A stretch of 64,000 nucleotides of DNA from Flavivirga spongiicola (lineage in GTDB: Bacteria > Bacteroidota > Bacteroidia > Flavobacteriales > Flavobacteriaceae): contig NZ_JAUOEO010000001.1 of assembly GCF_030540825.1 (NCBI RefSeq), positions 531,001-595,000 on the forward strand. The letters run 5' to 3'. Both the position numbers and the translations under genes were made by a program. Below are positions 1 through 8,758 of the stretch, piece by piece. The notes beneath the pieces were generated by a model, which ran no database searches, was not told the DNA's origin, and saw only the letters and a list, made by a program, of their open reading frames with translations. Within the stretch, counting starts at the first letter, position 1; each line of letters begins with the position of its first letter.

Positions 1-988
1 CTGCATTTTGGCTTGTTTCTAAAGTCACTTTGGCTTGACCATTAAGTAATCCTTCGTAAGGATTAGAATCACCATCCGAATCACCATCTGCGGCAGGAGC
101 AAAATACTCACTGATACGAGGGTCATCATAACCTTTTAAAATACTTTCCATTGTAGCACTCATTCTAAACTCTCCCCAATCTGTAATCGTTTCTAAAGGG
201 TTTCTGTTAGTATCATCAACAGATACTAAAGCATTATCATCATTGGTCATAAATACACCATCAGTCACCGCTTTTTCAGCTTCCGTTTTTGCTTTAGCTG
301 CGTCTACATATTTGATTCTTAAGGCTAATCGTAAGCGTAAACTATTGGCAAATTTCAGCCATTTATCAGCATTACCACCATAAGTACGATCACCACCTGC
401 ATAAGAGGATCCTCCAGAGTTTGCTTTTAGTTTAGCAACCGCGTCATCTAAAGTTGTAAAGAAATCGTTATATATGTCTTCTTGAGAATCGTAAGGCACT
501 GATAATTCCAAGTTCCCAAACTGAGAATAAGGTATTGGCCCCCAATAATCGGTAATTCTATGATAAGCATGTACTCTTACTATTTTTGCCATCGCATTAC
601 CTACATCATTGCCATTCGCAGCAGAAAGATCTTCTACCAACTTAATTTGTGGTGCAGCTTCACCATAAAATGACCCCCAAGCTAAATCTGCCCAACGTCC
701 TACTTGCACATATCTATCAGAATCAAATCCTGAAGCTGTAGTGGCAAAATATTGACACCAGATGTCTGAAAATAAATTTTGAGATATCTGAAAACGCCAG
801 TGTAATCCATTTACAGAAACATATTGTGCTTGTGCAAAAGCTTGTCCTTGTAATATTTGACTATTCTCTAAGGCATCTATATTTAAAGAAAGTGGATTTG
901 TATTCAGTTCATTAAAATCTTTGTCACAGCCAATAAACAGTATTGACATAAATATACCAAAACTAATTTTTATTAATATTCTTTTCAT
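1..988 (-). CDS. SusD/RagB-family nutrient-binding outer-membrane lipoprotein (C-terminus outside window)
   Basis: The ATG at 988 opens a frame that stays open to the window edge (about 329 codons seen). The N-terminus is a lipoprotein signal with lipobox F-I-G-C (Cys21), followed by a start typical of SusD proteins (CDKDFNELNTNP). Later stretches such as WCQYFATTASG, HRITDYWGPIPYSQ and LKFANSLRLRLALR fit the helical TPR-like core of the SusD_2-type family. SusD proteins cap the SusC TonB-dependent channel at the cell surface and bind its substrate. The start lies 23 nt after the susC stop, so the two are co-transcribed from the sigma-fecR operon. The substrate cannot be told from the sequence; no carbohydrate-active enzyme is seen on this side of the window. 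Confidence 0.93.
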   Translation of the reverse strand, partial: MKRILIKISFGIFMSILFIGCDKDFNELNTNPLSLNIDALENSQILQGQAFAQAQYVSVNGLHWRFQISQNLFSDIWCQYFATTASGFDSDRYVQVGRWADLAWGSFYGEAAPQIKLVEDLSAANGNDVGNAMAKIVRVHAYHRITDYWGPIPYSQFGNLELSVPYDSQEDIYNDFFTTLDDAVAKLKANSGGSSYAGGDRTYGGNADKWLKFANSLRLRLALRIKYVDAAKAKTEAEKAVTDGVFMTNDDNALVSVDDTNRNPLETITDWGEFRMSATMESILKGYDDPRISEYFAPAADGDSDGDSNPYEGLLNGQAKVTLETSQNA

Positions 989-1011
989 GTTTTTATCTTT
1001 TAAGTTATTTT

Positions 1012-4000
1012 TTAGAATCCAATTTTTAAGTTCAAACCAATACTCCTTGTTGAAGGTGGCGCAAAAGATTCAAATCCATCTGCTCTTACCTCTTCGTTTG
1101 TGTTTGTACTAGTGTTTGAAGCTAGGTTAGCGCTATTAGGTGAAGTAATAACCTCTGGATCCACAGAAGCATTATTAGATATAAAGAAAAGGTTTCTCCC
1201 TACTAAAGAAATTTTAGCTTTTTTAAATGGTGTCTTATCTAACAAACTTTGTGGGAAACTATAACCTAAAGTAATTTCTCGCATTCTAATGTTGGAGGCA
1301 TCTTCTGAAAAAGCCTCACCAACTGGTGAATTTCTCCCCCCTATTTTAGCCCAAAATTGTTCAGCATTCACCTGTATATCATTAGGCGTTCCATCTGCTT
1401 TAACTACTTCTAAACCAGAAAAAATATTACTACCAAAAACCAAACTACCATCTCTACCTACTAATGTTTTAGCTAGTGCTCCATCTGAAGACAATACAGC
1501 ATTAGTAAAAGAACCTATTTCACCACCTTGACGAATATCTATAAGGAAACTTAAGTTAAAGTTTTTATAAGTAAAGCTATTGTAAATACCACCTAACCAA
1601 TCTGGATTGAAATTAGCAACTAACACATCTTGACCTGATGTGACTTCTGGTGTACCATCGGCTGCAACTAATACTCTGCCTTGTGCATCTCTGGCAAACC
1701 CTCTAGAATACACATTACCCCACTCTTCTCCTACATTCAATTCAAATCTTCTAAAAAAATCACCTCCAAAACTTAGTGTTTCTAATCCGTCTGCCAATGC
1801 TAATATCTCACTATCGTTCTTAGAGAAGTTAACTGTTATATTCCAGTTAAAATCTGGTGTTCTAATTGGGTTTCCTGTTAAAATTAATTCAACCCCCGAG
1901 TTTTGTATATCAGCCCCATTTATAAATCGGGTAGAAACCCCTGACGCCTGTGAGACTTGCTGACCAAATAGCTGATCAATACTATTCGTTTTATAATAGG
2001 TAAAGTCTATACCTAAACGGCTATCTAAAAAACGTGCGTCAAAACCAACTTCAAAAGATTTAGTTCGTTCTGGTTTTAAATTTGGATTAGGTAGTGAGTT
2101 TGATAATTGTATAAAACCACCAGGTATTAAATTGGCTGTTCTACTTAAACCAAACGGATCTGTATCATTACCTACCTCTGCATAAGACGTTCTTAGTTTT
2201 AAATAAGAAAACGCTTCTGGTAGTTCTAATAAATCAGAAAGCACAGCACTTAGACCTACTGAGTAATAATCAAACCTTCTGTTTGCTTCTGGTAATGTAG
2301 AACTCCAATCGCTTCTATAGGTTAAATCTAAGAAAACAGCATCTTTAAATGCGAGTTGGCTAAATGCATATAAAGAATTCACTTCTCTACGCGACAATTC
2401 ATGTTCAGCTGTTAAATTTTGAGCATTACTAATAGCAAAGATATTTGCAGCATTTAAACCTCCGTTGGTTGTTCTAACAAACTTAGCATTCGCTATCCTA
2501 TGGTTTCCACCTAGGTTTGCATTAAAAGAAAAATCATCACTTAATTTTTTATTATAACTTAATAAAAAATCTGTATTCCACTCTAACTGACTGAAACTAT
2601 ACGTTAAAAATTCTCCATTATCAGCAATAATATAAGAATCATTATGATCTTTATCCTCTCTAAATGTATTGTTTTGATCTACCGCTGTACGTGCTAAAAT
2701 ACTTAAATCGTCTGTAATGTTATATGTCAAAGACCCGTACCCTATAACACGGTTAGTAACAATTTCATTAAGGTTTTTATTAATGGTCCAATATGGATTT
2801 GCACCACCATTATTCCCTGGGTCCCAATAATTTTGTCTAACATCACCTTGAGCATCTACATATTGAAATACACTAACATCTGATGTTCTAATATTTCTTG
2901 GTAACCTATAGGCATGTCTCCATGGATTTGCAAAACTCTCTCCTGTATCTAATTGATTATCTATTTTCGTTCTTATATAGTTAACCTTAGCACTTAATTT
3001 TAATTTATCATCAATTAATTTATTATCAATCTTCAAACTTACATTGTGTCTTTGCAGCTCATTCCCTGGAACAATACCTTTTTTATTTTCATTGGTATAA
3101 CCAAAAAATGTTTGATTTTTTGCACTTCCTGAGCGTACCGAAATATTATTTGCAAAACTTACTCCTGTTTCATGAAAATCATCTACATTATTAGACTGAG
3201 CAGCATAAGGTATGTTCGCAGAATTATTAGGATCAGGTGACCAATTAGCAACAGAACTTCCATCTAAACTAGATCCCCATGATCCTAAAGAAGCAGGGTT
3301 ATAAGTACCTCCACTACCTTGACCATATTGGTTTTGGTAGTCAAATAAAATATTTCCAGTTTCTGTAGTTATTGTAGAACTAAAATCTACACTTAGTCTA
3401 TCTTCACTACCAGATTTTGTTGTTATAATTATGGCACCATTATTTGCTCTTGCTCCATAAAGTGCTGCTGCATTCGCTCCTTTTAACACATTAATAGATT
3501 GAACGTCATCAGGACTAAGATCTGATATATCTCCTCCCAAAGGCACACCATCTACAATATATAAAGCTTGGCTACTTCCCGCAATGGATCTATTACCCCT
3601 AAGTACGACCTTTGAAGACCCACTTACTCCGTTTCCAGAACGTTGAATAGAGACACCTGCAATCTTACCTGATAAACTATTTACCAAGTTTTGATTTGGT
3701 CTAGCCTCATCAATACCATCAACATCTACATTTTGAGTCGCATAGGTTAACGATTTCTTTTGCCTTTTAATACCTAGAGCCGTTACTACAACTTCGTCTA
3801 ATTGACTGGCATCTTCTTCCATGGTTACATTAATAGTATTCGAATCACCAACAGTGATTGTTTGTGTTTTAAAACCTATATAAGAAAACTTTAAAACGGC
3901 ACCATTATTGGCTTGAATACGATACTCACCATCAAAATTTGACTGTACCCCTGTTGAAGTTCCTTGAATAATAATATTCACACCAGCTAGAGGAATGCCT

Positions 4001-4470
4001 TTTTCATCTACTACTGTTCCTTTTATTTCATTTTGAAGAACATCTTTAATAATGGTTTCTATTTCCTTATCTAAATTCTCATTATTAATTAAGTCTTCAA
4101 TGACTTTAACAACAGATTTGTCATTCTTAGGAAATAATATGATTTGATTTTTTAGAAACCTATAATCTATATTCGTTCTCTTAAACAAACTAGTAAGAAC
4201 CTCGTTTAAATCTTGATTATCGGCACTTAAAGAAACCTTTTTAGTGACATCAACCAAACTATTATTATAGAAGAAATTAAATTTGGTTTTCTTCTCTATT
4301 TTATTAAAAACAGTTCTAAGTTCTTTATTATTGACATTAATAGTAACATTTTGCCCATTAGCATCAATCGCAAAGAGTTTAGCCATGGTGACAAAAAGTA
4401 AAAGGGTATAAATTTTCATAATTCGTAAAAGAATTTTTTTTGACAAAAATTTAGTGTCGTTTTTTTTCAT
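1012..4470 (-). CDS. SusC/RagA-family TonB-linked outer-membrane transporter with STN signalling domain
   Basis: A protein of 1152 residues. Order of parts: signal sequence (to about 40), STN/secretin-like N-terminal domain (about 42-115), carboxypeptidase-regulatory-like domain (about 148-208), TonB-box-like stretch LDEVVVTALG (224-233), plug domain (to about 350) containing the SusC signature KGANAAALYGARANNGAIII, then a large beta-barrel ending in Phe. The STN domain is the part that contacts a FecR anti-sigma factor, and fecR plus an ECF sigma gene lie directly upstream, so this is a self-sensing uptake system: substrate binding outside is passed through STN to FecR to sigma. M1 is chosen because MKKN..LLRIMK is a common start in this family and because two decayed upstream copies repeat the same start. 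M18 would also leave a signal peptide. Confidence 0.95.
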   Translation of the reverse strand: MKKNDTKFLSKKILLRIMKIYTLLLFVTMAKLFAIDANGQNVTINVNNKELRTVFNKIEKKTKFNFFYNNSLVDVTKKVSLSADNQDLNEVLTSLFKRTNIDYRFLKNQIILFPKNDKSVVKVIEDLINNENLDKEIETIIKDVLQNEIKGTVVDEKGIPLAGVNIIIQGTSTGVQSNFDGEYRIQANNGAVLKFSYIGFKTQTITVGDSNTINVTMEEDASQLDEVVVTALGIKRQKKSLTYATQNVDVDGIDEARPNQNLVNSLSGKIAGVSIQRSGNGVSGSSKVVLRGNRSIAGSSQALYIVDGVPLGGDISDLSPDDVQSINVLKGANAAALYGARANNGAIIITTKSGSEDRLSVDFSSTITTETGNILFDYQNQYGQGSGGTYNPASLGSWGSSLDGSSVANWSPDPNNSANIPYAAQSNNVDDFHETGVSFANNISVRSGSAKNQTFFGYTNENKKGIVPGNELQRHNVSLKIDNKLIDDKLKLSAKVNYIRTKIDNQLDTGESFANPWRHAYRLPRNIRTSDVSVFQYVDAQGDVRQNYWDPGNNGGANPYWTINKNLNEIVTNRVIGYGSLTYNITDDLSILARTAVDQNNTFREDKDHNDSYIIADNGEFLTYSFSQLEWNTDFLLSYNKKLSDDFSFNANLGGNHRIANAKFVRTTNGGLNAANIFAISNAQNLTAEHELSRREVNSLYAFSQLAFKDAVFLDLTYRSDWSSTLPEANRRFDYYSVGLSAVLSDLLELPEAFSYLKLRTSYAEVGNDTDPFGLSRTANLIPGGFIQLSNSLPNPNLKPERTKSFEVGFDARFLDSRLGIDFTYYKTNSIDQLFGQQVSQASGVSTRFINGADIQNSGVELILTGNPIRTPDFNWNITVNFSKNDSEILALADGLETLSFGGDFFRRFELNVGEEWGNVYSRGFARDAQGRVLVAADGTPEVTSGQDVLVANFNPDWLGGIYNSFTYKNFNLSFLIDIRQGGEIGSFTNAVLSSDGALAKTLVGRDGSLVFGSNIFSGLEVVKADGTPNDIQVNAEQFWAKIGGRNSPVGEAFSEDASNIRMREITLGYSFPQSLLDKTPFKKAKISLVGRNLFFISNNASVDPEVITSPNSANLASNTSTNTNEEVRADGFESFAPPSTRSIGLNLKIGF

Positions 4471-4521
4471 AATTTTGCATAGTTTAAATAGTTATTACTT
4501 TCCGAAGTAATGATTTTAATC

Positions 4522-4551
4522 GAAAAGAGGATGTTACAGCATTCTCTTTTC
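4522..4551 (-). promoter_or_regulatory. Inverted repeat in the susC leader
   Basis: GAAAAGAG (4522-4529) and CTCTTTTC (4544-4551) form an 8-bp perfect stem around a 14-nt loop containing GTTAC (GTAAC on the minus strand). The equivalent place in the two upstream repeat units keeps shorter pairings. It lies about 50 nt before the susC start and could be a leader hairpin or part of a promoter. The role is inferred only from position. Confidence 0.4.
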
Positions 4552-4559
4552 TTGTTTAT

Positions 4560-4684
4560 TATTCCAGAGTTTGTTTATTAATAGAGTTTTAAAAAGCCAA
4601 AGAGAAAAGAAATAATGGCTTTAGTAACTCTTTAATACCTTAAATTGTTTTTTTTGAGAAAAATTAAGAGTTGTTTTTTTTCAT
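4560..4684 (-). pseudogene. Relic 2: decayed susC start (4648-4684) followed by strongly decayed fecR end (about 4560-4647)
   Basis: 4684-4648 on the minus strand reads M-K-K-N-N-S-stop followed by FFSKK, again a copy of the susC start (MKKNDTKFLSKK). The following 4647-4560 keeps only the beginning of the FecR tail recognisably (NL then RV, nucleotides TTTAGTAACTCTTTAATACC against TTTAAGTACTTCATAGATGC in the real gene). This is the most diverged copy and lies next to the functional susC, so it may be the oldest duplication. Confidence 0.7.
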
Positions 4685-4778
4685 AGTTTGGTATAGTTTA
4701 AATAGTTATTAATATTAATTATTTTCGGAGTTATAATTTTTCGAAAAGAGAATAAGTTACAGCTACCTCTTATATTTA

Positions 4779-4916
4779 TTATGGCTCCAGAATTATTTTT
4801 TGCCTTCTATAGTGTACTTAATTGGGGAAGAAGCATTATAATATTATAATAACCTAAGTACTTTATAGATATTTAAATTGCTTTTTTTGAAAAATTTAAA
4901 AGTCGTTTTTTCTCAT
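4779..4916 (-). pseudogene. Relic 1: decayed susC start (4881-4916) followed by decayed fecR end (4779-4880)
   Basis: On the minus strand 4916-4881 reads M-R-K-N-D-F-stop, matching the real susC start M-K-K-N-D-T-K with an early stop. It is followed directly by 4880-4779, which reads NLNIYKVLRLL, a stop, then ASSPIKYTIEGKK and another stop. The real FecR C-terminus reads NLSIYEVLKLL ... SSPIKYTIEGKEIF. The fragment therefore corresponds to about the last 30 codons of fecR joined to the first 12 or so codons of susC, in the opposite order to the functional genes, as expected from a tandem duplication of the junction. It is not translated as a protein. Confidence 0.85.
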
Positions 4917-5004
4917 GGTTTGGTATAGTTTAAATAGTTATTAATTATTTTCGGAGTTATAATTTTTCGAAAAGAGAATAGTTACAGCTACTTCTTATTA
5001 TAAA

Positions 5005-5988
5005 TTATGGTTCCAAAAATATTTCTTTGCCTTCTATAGTGTACTTAATTGGGGAAGATATGGTCAATAGTTTAAGTACTTCATAGATGCTTAAATTGTC
5101 AAATGTACCTGTATACTCATAGTTTAATAGTTTTAGTGAGTTAATATTAATTTCTATATTATATTTTCTTTCTAAATCAATGGCAACTTCACGCAATGGT
5201 GTTTTATTAAATATTAATGTTCCATCCTTCCACGCAACTACATCTAACGATTTTACCTCTTCAATTTCTAACTTATTTTCTTTTTTATGAAATACAGCCT
5301 TTTGAGAAGGCGCTAATACAATAGGTGTTTCTTCATCTTTTATTAATTCTACTTTTCCTGTTACCAAGGTGGTTTCAACTTTTGTATCTTTAGCATAAGA
5401 CTTCACATTAAACGATGTCCCTAAAACTCGAATTTTAATACTATTTGTATTTACAATAAAAGGTTTGTTTTCATCTCTTTTAATATCGAAAAAAGCTTCT
5501 CCAATAAGAGTTACTTCTCTAATACTATCATTAAACTCCTTTGGGTAAGTTAATTCACTATCTGCGTTTAATACTATTTTAGACCCATCTGGAAGATATA
5601 CTTCTTTTTTATCCCCTCTATTTGTAATAAAACTAAAATGACCGTTTGGAGCAGCTTGACTAATTTGAGTAGATTCTTGGGGAATTATATTATTCAAACT
5701 GATCACTTCTTTGAAATTAAATATTAATATGGTTATGATAGCTATCGAAACAGCAATGTAAGAAAATTTATCTAATTTTCTCTTTTTTATGCTATTTTTA
5801 AACCTTTGAAAAAAGAAATCACTATTAACATTAGGAACATCTTTAAAAGTAGAAGCAATATATTCAGCCTTTAAAACATTGTACACTTTTTGATTTTCAG
5901 GGCTTTTTCTTACCCACTCTATCGTTTTTCTTTTTTCGACAGAATTCAAATCGTTCTTAATGTATTTTAATAGTTGCTTTTTATTCAT
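5005..5988 (-). CDS. FecR-family transmembrane anti-sigma factor
   Basis: A protein of 327 residues with the usual Bacteroidota FecR plan. A cytoplasmic helical N-terminus (1-70) binds the sigma factor. One membrane segment lies at about 75-92. A periplasmic FecR domain (about 113-215) contains PDGSKIVLNADSELTYP and VLGTSFNVKSY. A C-terminal DUF4974 domain (about 255-325) receives the signal from the STN domain of the transporter. The start lies 73 nt after the sigma gene stop, so they are one operon. The last 30 codons have been copied twice into the downstream intergenic region (see the repeat entry). Confidence 0.95.
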   Translation of the reverse strand: MNKKQLLKYIKNDLNSVEKRKTIEWVRKSPENQKVYNVLKAEYIASTFKDVPNVNSDFFFQRFKNSIKKRKLDKFSYIAVSIAIITILIFNFKEVISLNNIIPQESTQISQAAPNGHFSFITNRGDKKEVYLPDGSKIVLNADSELTYPKEFNDSIREVTLIGEAFFDIKRDENKPFIVNTNSIKIRVLGTSFNVKSYAKDTKVETTLVTGKVELIKDEETPIVLAPSQKAVFHKKENKLEIEEVKSLDVVAWKDGTLIFNKTPLREVAIDLERKYNIEININSLKLLNYEYTGTFDNLSIYEVLKLLTISSPIKYTIEGKEIFLEP

Positions 5989-6061
5989 TATAATTGACCA
6001 GTTATATATATGACGTATTTAATTAAGGGTACCCCTTAGTTAAAAGTGACTTTATTAAAAT

Positions 6062-6631
6062 TTATAGGAAAGGAAGGAATTCGCGAAGGGATACGCGCAG
6101 GTGCTTAAGAGCTTTAGTAATATGTGTTTCGATCGTTTTTTTAGAAATATCCATTTTTTCAGAAATTTCCTTATGATTTAGCCCCTCGATACGACTTTTC
6201 ACAAATACATCCTTACATTTAGGAGGAAGTAACTCTATGGACTTTAGCACAGCTTCAAATAATTCTTTTTCAATTATCAAAGAGGTTGCATCATCAGAAA
6301 ATGCCGTATAATTTATGGAAGCCTCTAATTGAGATAAATTGTTTTCAATATTCAATAACTGTTTTTTAGACCTTAAGTAATCTAAACAAGCATTTCGTGT
6401 GACCTTATATAAGTAACCATTAATATTCGATTGAATATTTTTTTTTGACCACACTTTAAGAAATACGTTTTGGATTATTTCCTCAGCGTCTTCTCTGTTT
6501 GAAACATATTGAGATGCTATGTATAATAGTTTTGAGCGATATAACTTGAATAAAATTTCAAAAGCAGCAACATTACCTTCATTTAATAAACTAATAAATT
6601 CTTCGTCGTTTATGCTTGTTGCCATATTCAT
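6062..6631 (-). CDS. ECF RNA polymerase sigma factor (FecI-like, Bacteroidota expansion family)
   Basis: A protein of 189 residues with sigma region 2 at about 20-75 (LYRSKLLYIASQYVSNREDA, EEIIQNVFLKVW, then VTRNACLDYLRSKK) and region 4 at about 130-185 (LLPPKCKDVFVKSRIEGLNH, KEISEKMDISKKTIETHI). It should direct transcription of the downstream susC-susD genes when FecR is relieved. The start is either M1 (6631) or M3 (6625, reading MATSINDEE). A TAnnTTTG box at 6639-6646 puts the expected transcript start only a few bases upstream, so M3 with a very short leader, or a leaderless M1, are both possible. Confidence 0.94.
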   Translation of the reverse strand: MNMATSINDEEFISLLNEGNVAAFEILFKLYRSKLLYIASQYVSNREDAEEIIQNVFLKVWSKKNIQSNINGYLYKVTRNACLDYLRSKKQLLNIENNLSQLEASINYTAFSDDATSLIIEKELFEAVLKSIELLPPKCKDVFVKSRIEGLNHKEISEKMDISKKTIETHITKALKHLRVSLREFLPFL

Positions 6632-6638
6632 TTAAGAA

Positions 6639-6646
6639 CAAAATTA
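6639..6646 (-). promoter_or_regulatory. Candidate Bacteroidota -7 box (TAATTTTG) for the sigma-fecR-susCD operon
   Basis: On the minus strand 6646-6639 reads TAATTTTG, matching TAnnTTTG, 8 nt before the sigma start at 6631. No TTG -33 element is found at the usual 17-23 nt spacing, so the assignment is tentative. Confidence 0.4.
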
Positions 6647-7029
6647 ATACTTAATTTAGGAGTTGTTTATAAAAAAAACTTATCAAAGTTAGTAAATTTC
6701 ATTAATTAATTAATGGTTTGTTTACAACTATTTTTAATTATCTCACATAAACCGGTTAAATATTATGGTACTGTAAAGACTGATAATCACTAATTGTTTG
6801 CTAGATTCAAGAAAAATAAAGGTATAAATATTTTAGCTTTATTAGATAAAAAGTAATGGAGTTATGAATGTAAAAAATGTAAAAGTAAAACGTATTTACA
6901 CAGTGGAGTTAAACTAAAATACAGAAATACAGAGTTCGAAATTTATCATTTTTAATTTGATATAAAATCATATTTTTATTAGTAACAACAAAAAAGAGTT
7001 TTCGAGTGAAGAAATGTAATTCATCAATA
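6647..7029. other. Intergenic region without a convincing gene
   Basis: About 380 nt of very AT-rich sequence between the sigma gene and pepD. It holds ATTAATTAATTAAT-type low-complexity DNA and no open frame with coding character. The end (about 6985-7016) contains TTTCGAGTGAAGAAAT, which is identical to the 3' end of btuD in this window (48163-48178), within a weakly similar context. It may be a remnant of an ABC-transporter ATPase gene end, but this is uncertain. Confidence 0.5.
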
Positions 7030-8490
7030 TTATTTGTTCGGAATATCCTTCAAAATCTCTAATACAAATTTCCAATATTTCTGAACTGAAGAGATTTGAG
7101 CACGTTCATCCGGTGAGTGTGCGCCTTTTATATTGGGTCCGAAACTAATCATATCCATATCTGGATAATTTGTTCCCAAAATACCACATTCTAATCCAGC
7201 ATGACATGCTGCTACATGTGGTTTTTCTCCATTTAAATCTTCATACAATTTGGCCATTACTTTTAAAATAGCCGAATCCATATTTGGTGTCCACCCTGGA
7301 TAATCTCCAGAGAGCTCAACTTCACAACCAGTCAGCTCAAATGTTGCACGCAATGTATTTGCCAGATCCATTTTAGAGCTTTCAACAGATGAGCGTGTTA
7401 AACAACCAATATGAATATTCCCATCTTTAACCAGAACTTTGGCAATATTGTTTGACGTTTCAACTAACTCTGGAATATCAGCACTCATTCTGTAAACACC
7501 ATTGTAAGCGGCATATAAAGCTCTGGTCAATCCTTCCTGAACTCCTAAATCCATAATCTTTTTTGGTGTTTCCGACTTAGATATTATAATTTCTAAGTCT
7601 GGTTCCATCGTTTTAAATTCCTTCTTAATAGTATTAGAAATCAAAGCTATTTCTAATAAAAAAGCATCTTCATGTACAGCATCAATAGCAACGATGGCAT
7701 TACTTTCTCGAGGAATAGCATTACGTAAGCTACCTCCATCAATCTCAGAAATCCGTAATCCGAAGTTTTCAAAACCATCGAACAACACACGGTTCATAAG
7801 TTTATTAGCATTCCCTAAACCTTCGTGAATTTGCATTCCTGAATGTCCGCCTTGTAAACCTTTTACAGTAACCTTATACCCTATTTTAAATTCTGGCGTT
7901 TCTTCTTCGTTATAAGTTCTTGTTGCTGTGACATCGACACCTCCTGCGCACCCTACACCAATTTCGTCATCTTCTTCCGTATCCAGATTCAAAAGAATAC
8001 CACCAGAAAGCAATCCTCCTTTTAAGCCCATTGCTCCTGTCATACCAGTTTCTTCATCAATAGTAAATAAAGCTTCAATAGTCGGATGTTCAATCTCTGT
8101 ACTTTCTAAAATAGCCATGATAGTAGCAACTCCTAAACCATTATCTGCTCCTAAAGTGGTCCCTTTTGCTCGTACCCAATCACCATCTACGTACATATCA
8201 ATTCCTTGAGTATCAAAATCAAAATTAGTATCATTATTTTTCTGGTGAACCATATCTAAATGCGATTGCATGACTATGGTAGTTCTATTTTCCATTCCTG
8301 GTGTTGCTGGCTTTTTAATGATAACGTTTCCAACTTCATCTTCAATGGTTTCTAAGCCTAGATTTTTACCAAAATCTTTTATAAATGTAATAACGCGCTC
8401 TTCTTTTTTTGACCCTCTTGGTACTGCATTTAAATCTGCAAATCTATTCCAAAGTTGTTGTGGTTGAAGTTCTCTTATTTCTGTACTCAT
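7030..8490 (-). CDS. pepD: Aminoacyl-histidine dipeptidase / cytosol non-specific dipeptidase (M20 family)
   Basis: A protein of 486 residues counted from the ATG at 8490. It has the M20/PepD metal and catalytic motifs: SHLDMVH (H77, D79), GADNG (D116), IDEETG (Glu146/Glu147) and VGCAGG, then HSG in the dimerisation/lid part and a C-terminal AHSPDERA. It hydrolyses Xaa-His and other dipeptides in the cytoplasm. The frame is open a further 32 codons upstream, but a promoter box (8512-8519) lies inside that extension and the family starts MSxEIRxLxP, so 8490 is the start. Length is normal for PepD. It stands alone, divergent from the DUF3810 gene. Confidence 0.95.
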   Translation of the reverse strand: MSTEIRELQPQQLWNRFADLNAVPRGSKKEERVITFIKDFGKNLGLETIEDEVGNVIIKKPATPGMENRTTIVMQSHLDMVHQKNNDTNFDFDTQGIDMYVDGDWVRAKGTTLGADNGLGVATIMAILESTEIEHPTIEALFTIDEETGMTGAMGLKGGLLSGGILLNLDTEEDDEIGVGCAGGVDVTATRTYNEEETPEFKIGYKVTVKGLQGGHSGMQIHEGLGNANKLMNRVLFDGFENFGLRISEIDGGSLRNAIPRESNAIVAIDAVHEDAFLLEIALISNTIKKEFKTMEPDLEIIISKSETPKKIMDLGVQEGLTRALYAAYNGVYRMSADIPELVETSNNIAKVLVKDGNIHIGCLTRSSVESSKMDLANTLRATFELTGCEVELSGDYPGWTPNMDSAILKVMAKLYEDLNGEKPHVAACHAGLECGILGTNYPDMDMISFGPNIKGAHSPDERAQISSVQKYWKFVLEILKDIPNK

Positions 8491-8511
8491 AGTATTGTTT
8501 ATAAAGTTGTG

Positions 8512-8519
8512 CAAAGGTA
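8512..8519 (-). promoter_or_regulatory. -7 promoter box TACCTTTG for pepD
   Basis: The minus-strand sequence TACCTTTGCAC (TAnnTTTG) ends 21 nt before the pepD start at 8490, predicting a leader of about 15 nt. It lies within the upstream extension of the pepD frame and so decides the start codon. No TTG -33 element at ideal spacing was seen. Confidence 0.55.
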
Positions 8520-8619
8520 GCAAAATTGCTTTGACATTGGCTATTGCCCCAAATGAAATAGCATCTCTTTTAAAATAGATTAGCAATGAATTTTGTTTTT
8601 GGTAAATAATTCATAGATA

Positions 8620-8660
8620 GCCACATTTCGACTCCGCTTAACGCAAGTCTACTCTCTCTA
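8620..8660. repeat. Short intergenic repeat fragment (TTTCGACTCCGCTTAACGC type)
   Basis: Contains TTTCGACTCCGCTTAACGCAAG, related to the TTTCGACTGCGCTCAGG element at about 25213-25232 and the GGCTGCGCTCAGCATGAAC element at about 20951. These short, more GC-rich, dyad-containing fragments lie only between genes and look like a degenerate dispersed repeat family. Confidence 0.4.
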
Positions 8661-8758
8661 CATTATAACATTTTAAAAAGGTATTTTGTAAAGCAAGAAT
8701 ACTCCTTGTATAAACAAACAACAACTATTTAGATGCTAATTTTTATTACTTTTGATAC

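Larger units (their letters stand above)
4471..5004. repeat. Triplicated fecR-susC junction (three tandem, diverged units)
   Basis: The 534 nt between fecR and susC are not a plain spacer. Read on the minus strand, the pattern 'fecR 3' end - spacer - susC 5' end' occurs three times. ATG-equivalents of susC are at 4916, 4684 and 4470 (the last is the real one), 232 and 214 nt apart. FecR stop-equivalents are at 5005 (real), 4779 and about 4560. The spacers of the two upstream units (4685-4778 and 4917-5004) are nearly identical, sharing TTTGGTATAGTTTAAATAGT and, on the minus strand, GCTGTAAC followed by CTCTTTTCGA. The third spacer (4471-4559) keeps the same elements with more changes. The coding relics carry stops, while the spacers are better kept. 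This suggests repeated tandem duplication, perhaps with the spacers acting as promoters or leaders. Confidence 0.85.

Noticed and set aside
8491..8586. Upstream extension of pepD by 32 codons
   Set aside because: A TAnnTTTG box lies inside it, and PepD proteins start at the inner Met.
8747..8754. TACTTTTG box just before the DUF3810 gene as a firm promoter
   Set aside because: No -33 TTG at proper spacing and only 4 nt to the ATG; mentioned in the gene entry but not listed as a separate site.
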